A DNA stretch of 5,285 bases from positions 1 through 5,285 of the forward strand of contig CAMWGM010000123.1 in assembly GCA_947173755.1 (NCBI GenBank), in the 5' to 3' direction. Numbering within the stretch: the first letter of the stretch is position 1; each line of letters opens with the position of its first letter. The notes beneath the pieces are model-generated. The model worked only from the letters and a program-made list of their open reading frames with translations, had not been told where the DNA came from and searched no databases. A program made the position numbers and the translations under genes. Shown in pieces: positions 1-5,285 of the stretch. The DNA is from an uncultured Muribaculaceae bacterium (GTDB taxonomy: Bacteria; Bacteroidota; Bacteroidia; Bacteroidales; Muribaculaceae).

Positions 1-13
1 CTGTTATTAGCCA

Positions 14-30
14 CAAATTTATAAAATTTG
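14..30. repeat. 17-bp AT-rich palindrome (7-bp arms, 3-nt centre)
   Basis: The arms CAAATTT (14-20) and AAATTTG (24-30) are perfect inverted copies around ATA. On the minus strand the left arm overlaps the TAAATTTG promoter element. It could be a weak transcript hairpin, an operator over the -7 box, or a chance result of AT-rich sequence. No T-run follows it on the minus strand, so a terminator role is unlikely. Confidence 0.4.
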
Positions 31-45
31 AGATACATCTGCAAA
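14..45 (-). promoter_or_regulatory. Candidate Bacteroidota housekeeping promoter reading leftward out of the window
   Basis: On the minus strand the sequence reads TTTG (plus positions 45-42), then 20 nt, then TAAATTTG (21-14). This matches the known Bacteroidota primary sigma factor pattern of a TTTG/TTG box near -33 and TAnnTTTG near -7 with about 20 nt between them. Transcription would start within the first ten bases of the window and would serve a minus-strand gene beyond the left edge, which I cannot see. The AT-rich context raises the chance of a random match, but both boxes are exact. Confidence 0.5.
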
Positions 46-62
46 TATTTCGCCCCGAGGTC

Positions 63-872
63 TTATTCCTTTGCTGTGAATTCACATATCCGTTGTGGGC
101 CGATGGCTCTCCCCATATCCCTTATCTCGAAATGCAGATGAGGCCCGGTGGAATTACCTGATGTTCCACCGAGTGCTATGGGAGTGCCTGCCCGGATATA
201 TTCTCCCGGTTTAACAAGGATTTTCTGAAGATGGGCATAGCGCGTCTCAACTCCGTTCGGATGTCCGACAATGATAAAATGACCGTAGCCCCTGCGCTCA
301 TATCCTATGCGCGTGACATTTCCCGACAAGGCAGCACAGACAGTGTCCCCCTTACACAGATGTATGTCTACTCCTTTGTGAAATTTACTTCCCTTCCCAC
401 GCATTCCGAATGGCGACGTGATGTGTCCATTCACCGGTAACGCAAGATCTTCAAGTCCGCACGGAGGCAGCGGTCCGGAGAATATCACTTTTTCCAGTGG
501 TTCCTCCGCTTTCCCGTAATATCCGGATTCGTAGTAGTCTGTTTCCTCGTAGACCGTAGACAGATAATCCAGTGCTTTCAATCCTGCAACGCTTTCTTCT
601 TTCCCATCAATAGGAAGAGGTAGAGGAGCGTGGTGTGCGGGATAAAGACTGTCACCCGGGAAATAGACCGTCGGATGATTTGCTGATCGCTTGGACGATT
701 TTTGATTTCCCGGATTATTTACGGTCTCATCCTTTTCATTAGTGAACAGACGAACCAGATCGAGATAGGCGGTGGAATCGACATTTTCAACCGTGCCGGT
801 CGATTCCGAATGTTGAGAAGCCCCGGCCAAAGTCGGGGCTTCCATAAGCAATATCAGTAAAAGCGTTATCAC
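63..872 (-). CDS. M23-family (lysostaphin-type) zinc metallopeptidase, exported peptidoglycan hydrolase
   Basis: This is a 269-residue protein. The C-terminal third (about residues 145-257) is an M23 peptidase domain with every zinc/catalytic position expected: His165 and Asp169 in the HxxxD motif (FHKGVD), His214 in RYAH, and His245/His247 in HLHFE. Family members cut peptide cross-links of peptidoglycan in the periplasm. The N-terminus (MITLLLILLMEAPTLAGA) is hydrophobic and ends in an AxA-like signal peptidase site, but it lacks the usual basic n-region. Residues about 20-135 are polar and probably a flexible linker, with an acidic Tyr-rich patch around 108-119. The frame opens with GTG at 872, directly after the TAA of the Wzz gene and in the same frame, so no earlier start is possible. 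The next ATG (845) would destroy the leader, so GTG is preferred. A weak GGAAG lies 11 nt upstream. It is probably the third gene of the export operon. The enzyme family is secure; the substrate bond and the link to export are inference. Confidence 0.9.
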   Translation of the reverse strand: MITLLLILLMEAPTLAGASQHSESTGTVENVDSTAYLDLVRLFTNEKDETVNNPGNQKSSKRSANHPTVYFPGDSLYPAHHAPLPLPIDGKEESVAGLKALDYLSTVYEETDYYESGYYGKAEEPLEKVIFSGPLPPCGLEDLALPVNGHITSPFGMRGKGSKFHKGVDIHLCKGDTVCAALSGNVTRIGYERRGYGHFIIVGHPNGVETRYAHLQKILVKPGEYIRAGTPIALGGTSGNSTGPHLHFEIRDMGRAIGPQRICEFTAKE

Positions 873-2015
873 TTATTTCTTAACTTCCGGCGTGACACTT
901 TCAGAGTCTTTATCGACCTCCTGTTTTTTTGTCCTGATATCGGAGAGGGCAGGTTTGACAAAAAGAATCCATGCCGCGCTTGCGACGAAGGCAAGGAAGA
1001 CGAAACCAATCAGAATTAAGGCCTTTCTCGGCGCAACGGGCTTGATGGGAACCGTGGCAGGAGAGATGGTCGCATATACAGGAGTAGTCTCCTGCACCTT
1101 TGCCTTCGATTTCTGAACCTGCTGAGCGGTCTGATTGTAGAGACTGAAGGCAAGATTGGCTTCGTTTTCGAGTCGATCGCGGGTGATACGTGCCGACTGG
1201 GTGGCAATGCCCTGATTGCGGTCTGTGTAATCTGCGAGTTTCTGCTGGGCTTTATAATATTCCTGCTTTGCCTCTTCGTTAAGTTTTTCAGCATACTCCA
1301 GATCTTTGCGCGACTTATTAGTGCGATAGTCGGTGACGTATTCCTGCAGACGTGTAACGACCGTATCAGCGAGAATGGCGGAGACGAGCGGATCCTGCAT
1401 CGTGACCGATATAGTCACCACCATTGTTTTCTGATCGACACTTGCCGTCACTCTTTGAGCGAGAGCTTGGACGAGGAGGTTTTCCTGCGGAGTCAACTGA
1501 AAATTGTTCAACTGATGGTTGGGATCATCTTCATCATCTGAAGAAAGGAGGGAGCCTATGATTGCACGCGGTGCGCCTATTACGGCCGACCACCATGGAG
1601 ATCTTACCTCGTCTTCCAGATATTGTTTTACCGTAAATTTTTCACCATCATCTTTTGTCACGACCTGAACGTCGAAAAGACTTGTCAGGAACGGCACCGA
1701 ACTCACAACATCGGGGTAAAGTTTCGGATAGACGGCATCGGTTGTGCCGGCGCTTCCCGAGGATATACCGGCCATGGAAGCGAGTGCACCCAGTCCTCCC
1801 GACATCGCCTTTGAATCAGTCACCTCGGGGGCGAGTTTTACATCGGTGCTATATTCGCGCGGGATGCTGAATGCAACCACCAGACCTACGATCGCACCGA
1901 TACCACACCATGCGAGAATCTTCTTCTTATTGTTCCAGAGGCGGAAAGCGAGGTCGAGAAGATCGATTTCCTCCTCGTCGTTAGGGTTATCCCTGAAATC
2001 TTTTTCTTCCTGCAT
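873..2015 (-). CDS. Wzz-family polysaccharide chain-length determinant / co-polymerase (no kinase domain)
   Basis: This is a 380-residue inner-membrane protein with the classic Wzz topology. It has a short acidic cytoplasmic N-terminus, TM1 at about 33-51, a large periplasmic part, a long coiled coil at about 229-310, then the Pro-rich VPIKPVAPRK stretch leading into TM2 at about 331-353. A Gly/Ser-rich loop (72-90) and a PWWSA hydrophobic insert (about 140-157) are, from memory, usual in Bacteroidota members. Such proteins set the length of O-antigen, capsule or exopolysaccharide chains and contact the outer-membrane exporter. After TM2 there is only a charged tail of about 27 residues ending in VKK, with no Walker motifs or Tyr cluster, so this is not a fused tyrosine autokinase. 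ATG at 2015 lies 6 nt after the stop of the SLBB exporter gene, which suggests translational coupling. Its TAA directly abuts the GTG of the M23 gene. Which polysaccharide it serves cannot be told from this window. Confidence 0.92.
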   Translation of the reverse strand: MQEEKDFRDNPNDEEEIDLLDLAFRLWNNKKKILAWCGIGAIVGLVVAFSIPREYSTDVKLAPEVTDSKAMSGGLGALASMAGISSGSAGTTDAVYPKLYPDVVSSVPFLTSLFDVQVVTKDDGEKFTVKQYLEDEVRSPWWSAVIGAPRAIIGSLLSSDDEDDPNHQLNNFQLTPQENLLVQALAQRVTASVDQKTMVVTISVTMQDPLVSAILADTVVTRLQEYVTDYRTNKSRKDLEYAEKLNEEAKQEYYKAQQKLADYTDRNQGIATQSARITRDRLENEANLAFSLYNQTAQQVQKSKAKVQETTPVYATISPATVPIKPVAPRKALILIGFVFLAFVASAAWILFVKPALSDIRTKKQEVDKDSESVTPEVKK

Positions 2016-2021
2016 GACAAA

Positions 2022-4433
2022 TTATTTTTTGAAGATATTGGTGATTGTGGCTGCAAGTGCTGCGACTGACGAGAAACTGGTGGCCAATGCCATGATTTTC
2101 GACCAGTCGGTGCCGCTGTTAGCCGGTTTCGAGGGAATGATTATCTGACAGCCCGGCTCGATAGGCGTGTCACGTTTCAATCGGGCGACTGATCCGTTCA
2201 TATAAACCACGAATCCTTTGCCTTTTTTGGCTGTCTGGCCATAGCCGCCGGCCTGATCGATGTAATGGCTGACTTTCTTCCCTGGTTCATAGACCACGGT
2301 ATTCGGATACATCACATCACCCGAGATCTTCACAGTGCTCTGCTGTTCCGGAATGAAAAGCTGGTCGCCCGGTTTGAGCACGAGGTCATAATGTGACCCG
2401 GGATTTTCGAGGGCCTTCCCGAGATCAATACCCACATTGTAACTTCTCGACACTTCAATCTTGCTCAATGCGATCGAGTCGCCCGCGCTGCCTTGGTTCT
2501 GCATTGCGATACGGATCACCTCCTGTCGGGCTGCATACTCGTCGTCGGTGAGCAGACGAGTCAGGCTCGCACCTTTTATATAGGCATTGTCGAGAATGCC
2601 TCCGGCGCGGCGGATGAGATCTGTCAGTCGTTCGTTACGCTTTTCGAGGACATAATCGCCGTCAAACAGCAACTCACCTCTGAGGGTGACGAACTGCTGG
2701 TTTTCGTAACCCGGACTTGTGCGGACCGTTACTACGTCGTAGGGATGGAGAATAAATCCTGCGTCCGATCCGACACCTATACCATTCTCGATATTGACCG
2801 AGAATGTTTTTGACAACTGCTGGGTCTGTGCAGTTGCCGACGGATCGACTATTCGGCGGGCGATGTCGACACGTGCTGTAGAGGCTCCCTCGAGAAGACC
2901 GCCGGCTTGGAAGATGAGGTCCTCAAGATTCATGTTGGCGGCGAAGGGGAATTCGCCGGGACGGGCGACCATACCCTTGATAGTAACCGCTCCACGTTCC
3001 TCAAGTTCGTGGATGCTCGAGATTACAAGCACGTCGTTGCGCTTGAGTTTGACATCGGGCGCTGTACCTGCAAGGATTTTTCCGAGGTCGAGCGCCATCA
3101 TTTCCAGTTGCAGATCGGGTCCCTCACGGTAGAGCAGAACACGGTCTGTATAAGCATCCTCGGTCAGTCCGTCAGCCTTACGGATGAGTTGTCCGACAGT
3201 CGAGAGATCGTCACTGATGGCGAACATGCCGGGACGGTAGACCGATCCTTTGAGTTCGACACGGTTGGCATAGCGGTCGAGAATCGTGCCGACACTCAGA
3301 ATATCGCCGTCCTTGAGTTTGTAAGATGCGAAATCTGCCTGGTCGATATTGTAGAGTTCGTTTTCTGTGCCTGACTGACGTGCCACGCGGATCATTTCGG
3401 TATAGGCATCTCCCGTGAAACCTCCGGCATAATCGATAATGTCCTTGATGGTTTCACCCGGTTTGATTTCGTAGAACATCGGGCGCTTCACATTTCCGTC
3501 GATACTAACCAGTTGGTCGTAGGGAGGTACGATGATCACGTCCCCTTCCTGAAGACGGATGTTTCCGTCGGTCTTGCCTTCGAAAAGATATTTGTATATA
3601 TCGATGCCGGCTATCTTTCGGCCGTTGCGGAGAACCTGAATGTTACGGAGAGAACCGATATCGTTGATACCGCCGGCGCGGTAGAGTGCGTGGAACACCG
3701 ACGAGAAAGGTGACATGCGGAACGTTCCGGGGGTGGCAACTTCACCCATGAGATCTACCTGAATGGTCCTTACCTGACCGAGTGTGGTCTGGATTTCAGT
3801 CTCGGCGTCGGACACACCGGCATATTTGTGGGCGAAAGCGTTCTTGATATGCTTGTTGGCTTCCTGAATGGTCATTCCGTTGAGGTAAACCGGTCCGATC
3901 TGTGAGATCATGATGCTTCCCTCGGGCGAAATGCTCTGACGGATATGGTCTTCCGAACTTCCCCATATGTCGATCACCACTTCGTCGCCGGGACCGAGAC
4001 GGTAGTTCTGAGGTGTGGCGAGATTTTCACTCGGTTCGAAGGTAAGCGCCTTTGTATTGAAAACCTTATGACCGTAGATCTCACGGATAGATTCCTCCGG
4101 TTTCGGTTCTTCATTGAGTTCGCGACCGATTTCGTCGAATGTCCCTGCTGACAAGTCGGTGGAGACATCGTGGCGACGCTCCTCGCGCGCATTGTCCACA
4201 GTCTGGGTCGTGACATTCCTGTCGCGACCCTGCGATGCTTCCAACTGGGCCTTGATGCGCTGGGCCTGTTCGGGTGTCACACCTTTGGCCATCAGTTCCT
4301 TACCAATCTGCTGTTCGGACTTTCCGGTAGCGGTCTGCTGTTTGATGTAGTTGATCACTTCCTGGTCGGTCATTGCGAAAGCCGACAGTGTTGACATGAT
4401 ACATAGCGACAATAATAAGCGCTTTATTTTCAT
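2022..4433 (-). CDS. Wza-like polysaccharide export protein with six SLBB-type domains
   Basis: This 803-residue protein probably forms the outer-membrane/periplasmic channel through which capsule or exopolysaccharide leaves the cell. It begins with a good signal peptide (MKIKRLLLSL..., likely cut after Ala20 in SAFA). There is no convincing lipobox, unlike E. coli Wza, which is a lipoprotein. Residues 21-66 form a small helical module, followed by a polar linker. A Poly_export domain spans about 141-225 (YRLGPGDEVVIDIWG). Six SLBB-like beta-grasp units follow, recognisable by G-x-[VL]-x(2)-P-G-like turns at 230, 313, 396, 487, 586 and 705 and by AGG-like turns at 253, 336, 420 (ADG), 510, 610 and 728. 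The C-terminus (776-799) is a hydrophobic/amphipathic helix, as expected for the membrane-spanning end of Wza-type channels. E. coli Wza is less than half this length, so the periplasmic stack should be taller. The ATG at 4433 is fixed by the signal peptide. It is the first gene of the apparent operon, 6 nt before the Wzz gene. Confidence 0.93.
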   Translation of the reverse strand: MKIKRLLLSLCIMSTLSAFAMTDQEVINYIKQQTATGKSEQQIGKELMAKGVTPEQAQRIKAQLEASQGRDRNVTTQTVDNAREERRHDVSTDLSAGTFDEIGRELNEEPKPEESIREIYGHKVFNTKALTFEPSENLATPQNYRLGPGDEVVIDIWGSSEDHIRQSISPEGSIMISQIGPVYLNGMTIQEANKHIKNAFAHKYAGVSDAETEIQTTLGQVRTIQVDLMGEVATPGTFRMSPFSSVFHALYRAGGINDIGSLRNIQVLRNGRKIAGIDIYKYLFEGKTDGNIRLQEGDVIIVPPYDQLVSIDGNVKRPMFYEIKPGETIKDIIDYAGGFTGDAYTEMIRVARQSGTENELYNIDQADFASYKLKDGDILSVGTILDRYANRVELKGSVYRPGMFAISDDLSTVGQLIRKADGLTEDAYTDRVLLYREGPDLQLEMMALDLGKILAGTAPDVKLKRNDVLVISSIHELEERGAVTIKGMVARPGEFPFAANMNLEDLIFQAGGLLEGASTARVDIARRIVDPSATAQTQQLSKTFSVNIENGIGVGSDAGFILHPYDVVTVRTSPGYENQQFVTLRGELLFDGDYVLEKRNERLTDLIRRAGGILDNAYIKGASLTRLLTDDEYAARQEVIRIAMQNQGSAGDSIALSKIEVSRSYNVGIDLGKALENPGSHYDLVLKPGDQLFIPEQQSTVKISGDVMYPNTVVYEPGKKVSHYIDQAGGYGQTAKKGKGFVVYMNGSVARLKRDTPIEPGCQIIIPSKPANSGTDWSKIMALATSFSSVAALAATITNIFKK

Positions 4434-4482
4434 ATGTTTCAGAAGGTTGGGGATACTTGTTTTCTGATATTAATGTTGCTGA

Positions 4483-4497
4483 TGACACCTCTTGTCA
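4483..4497. repeat. Inverted repeat TGACA-N5-TGTCA in the predicted leader of the export operon
   Basis: Perfect 5-bp arms flank a 5-nt centre (CCTCT on the plus strand). The site lies about 20-30 nt downstream of the predicted transcription start and 50 nt upstream of the exporter ATG. It could be an operator half-site pair or a small RNA hairpin in the leader. The arms are short, so chance is possible. Confidence 0.3.
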
Positions 4498-4521
4498 CGA
4501 TAAGCCGCGAGGTTAACCGTG

Positions 4522-4529
4522 CAAAGTTA
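4522..4529 (-). promoter_or_regulatory. Candidate -7 promoter element (TAACTTTG) for the export operon
   Basis: The minus strand reads TAACTTTG, an exact match to the Bacteroidota -7 consensus TAnnTTTG. Transcription would start near 4515, giving a leader of about 80 nt before the exporter ATG at 4433. The matching -33 box is poor: at the right distance the sequence is ATATA-like and not TTTG. The promoter may therefore be weak or need an activator. It is the only exact TAnnTTTG that I found in the gap on this strand. Confidence 0.45.
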
Positions 4530-4591
4530 AGCAAAAATCGTGAGAATTCTATATAACACCTGCAAAATTGTGGACGTTTCGGGCCTACTTT

Positions 4592-5285
4592 TTAGCGAGG
4601 CAGACTGAGCACGAACCTTGCGCCTCCTAAGTAAGAGGTGTCGAGCGAAAGGTCGCCTCCGAGCAGGCGTGCAAGCATACGCGATATCGTCAGGCCAAGA
4701 CCGGCACCCTGAGTGTTGGAGTCGAGTTTGACAAAACGTTCAAAAATCTTTTCTTTATTTTCGGGATTGATGCCGATACCGGTATCCTCGACATAGAAGT
4801 TGACTTCATTCTTATCTTCGTCAACTTTGTAGCCGAGCGTGATAGTACCTTTGGGGGTAAACTTGACAGCGTTGATGAGAAGATTGAGCAGAATCTGCTG
4901 GACACGCGACTGATCGGAGTTGATCTGGATGTCGGGCAGATTGGAGGCCAGACGTATCTTGAGATCCGGATTTTTCACGCGGCTCCGCAGTGTCTCGACC
5001 ACCGTCCGGCAGAGCACACGAAGGCTGACGAGTTGCCGTTGCACGTTCATGGTGTCGCTTTCGAGCTCGGAGAGGTGGATCACATCGTTGATGATGGTGG
5101 TGAGCAGTTCGCTGTTGTGTTCGATCAGGTCAGTGAAGTTCCTGAGATACTCCTTCGTGCCGGGATCGGCGCAATCGGCGATGAGGCGTGAATACTCGTT
5201 GATGGCCTGGAGAGGTATCCTGATCTCGTAACTGAGATTTTTGATGAAGTCGCTCTTCAGCGCATTAGCCTTTACGGCACTGTCG
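4592..5285 (-). CDS. Sensor histidine kinase, C-terminal part (DHp and ATPase domains), with degenerate H-box
   Basis: The frame is open from the right edge to TAA at 4592, giving 230 visible residues. The gene starts outside the window, so its sensor domain is unseen. The GTG at 5083 is an internal Val codon, not the start, because the open frame and the kinase homology continue upstream of it. The HisKA/DHp segment begins at about visible residue 9 (LKSDFIKNLS). Its H-box reads YEIRIPL where kinases of this type have HEIRTPL, so the phosphoacceptor His is Tyr (codon TAC, 5228-5230) and the Thr is Ile (ATA, 5216-5218). The HATPase_c domain looks complete: N-box NLLINAVKFT (134-143), G1 DTGIGI (167-172), F-box FERF (181-184), G2 GAGLGL (193-198) and a final GGARFVLSLP strand. 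The protein ends right after it, with no receiver domain. No response regulator is visible in the window. Kinase-family membership is secure; phosphotransfer activity is doubtful. Confidence 0.92.
   Translation of the reverse strand, partial: DSAVKANALKSDFIKNLSYEIRIPLQAINEYSRLIADCADPGTKEYLRNFTDLIEHNSELLTTIINDVIHLSELESDTMNVQRQLVSLRVLCRTVVETLRSRVKNPDLKIRLASNLPDIQINSDQSRVQQILLNLLINAVKFTPKGTITLGYKVDEDKNEVNFYVEDTGIGINPENKEKIFERFVKLDSNTQGAGLGLTISRMLARLLGGDLSLDTSYLGGARFVLSLPR

Larger units (their letters stand above)
1..62. other. AT-rich intergenic stretch downstream of the M23 gene
   Basis: This non-coding stretch follows the TAA stop of the M23 peptidase gene and runs to the window edge. It contains a near-ideal Bacteroidota promoter pattern reading leftward and a 17-bp AT-rich palindrome, both listed separately. 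I see no GC-rich hairpin followed by a T-run, so there is no convincing intrinsic terminator for the operon here. Transcription may read through into the next gene, or a new transcript may start here. Confidence 0.6.
4434..4591. other. 158-bp intergenic region between the kinase gene and the export operon
   Basis: This non-coding, AT-rich gap lies between the kinase stop and the SLBB exporter start, both on the minus strand. It holds a candidate promoter and a short inverted repeat in the predicted leader, listed separately. I see no clear intrinsic terminator for the kinase gene: the GGCCCG...CGTCC stretch near 4573-4585 forms only a broken stem without a T-run. There is no recognisable Shine-Dalgarno sequence before the exporter ATG, which is normal in Bacteroidota. 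Confidence 0.6.

Noticed and set aside
504..552. Tyr-rich acidic patch in the M23 protein (about residues 108-119) as a tyrosine-kinase target like those of capsule kinases
   Set aside because: This part should be periplasmic, out of reach of cytoplasmic kinases, and the patch lies in a probably disordered linker.
1744..2148. 134-residue plus-strand open frame across the start of the Wzz gene and the end of the exporter gene
   Set aside because: It is antisense to both genes and its translation is low-complexity Ser/Arg-rich without a known motif. The minus-strand genes explain this sequence.
2907..3374. 155-residue plus-strand open frame opposite the SLBB exporter gene
   Set aside because: It lies wholly antisense to a well supported coding sequence, has no recognisable domain, and similar long antisense frames recur along the exporter gene, as expected from its codon usage.
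2022..4433. Exporter as a lipoprotein through Cys11
   Set aside because: The residues before Cys11 (LLSL) do not form a lipobox, and the hydrophobic core continues past it to a better signal peptidase I site at SAFA.
4511..4518. Perfect 8-bp palindrome GGTTAACC near the predicted transcription start
   Set aside because: A single 8-bp palindrome is easily explained by chance and no second copy was found in the gap.
4573..4586. Possible terminator hairpin after the kinase gene
   Set aside because: The stem is interrupted by mismatches and there is no T-run after it on the minus strand.
4592..5083. A short stand-alone ATPase-only protein starting at the GTG at 5083
   Set aside because: The same frame stays open to the right edge and encodes the HisKA helix region (KSDFIKNLS...), so the GTG is an internal Val codon.

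Overview
The window looks like a chromosomal piece of a Bacteroidales bacterium (gut Bacteroidota; a Muribaculaceae/Bacteroides-type genome is plausible, but the genus cannot be fixed). Three things point there. The Wzz protein has the Bacteroidota layout, with a PWWSA-type insert, a QDPLVSA-like motif and a long coiled coil. The outer-membrane exporter is a multi-SLBB protein. The intergenic regions carry the Bacteroidota-type promoter element TAnnTTTG, and Shine-Dalgarno sequences are weak or absent. Base composition is balanced in the genes and AT-rich between them.

All four genes lie on the minus strand, so transcription runs right to left. (1) 5285-4592 is the C-terminal part of a sensor histidine kinase whose N-terminus lies outside the window. 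(2) 4591-4434 is a 158-bp intergenic region with a candidate promoter and a short inverted repeat in the predicted leader. (3) 4433-2022 is an 803-residue Wza-like polysaccharide export protein with a signal peptide, a Poly_export domain, six SLBB-type units and a hydrophobic C-terminal helix. (4) 2015-873 is a 380-residue Wzz-family chain-length/co-polymerase protein without a kinase domain. (5) 872-63 is a 269-residue M23 (lysostaphin-type) zinc peptidase with all metal ligands. (6) 62-1 is AT-rich and holds a good candidate promoter for a gene that starts beyond the left edge.

Genes 3 to 5 are very tightly packed (6 nt, then 0 nt between them) and are probably one translationally coupled operon for polysaccharide export. 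The SLBB protein would form the outer-membrane/periplasmic channel, Wzz the inner-membrane length-control or bridging partner, and the M23 enzyme would cut peptidoglycan, perhaps to let the trans-envelope assembly pass through the wall. This last role is inference. The kinase has its own upstream position and is separated from the operon by the promoter region, so a regulatory link is only suggested by proximity.

The most unusual points are two. The kinase H-box has Tyr where the phosphoacceptor His should be and Ile where the conserved Thr/Asn should be, while its ATP-binding motifs are intact. The Wzz and M23 genes are separated only by one TAA codon in the same reading frame, with GTG following directly. 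I see no mobile element, tRNA, rRNA or CRISPR array.
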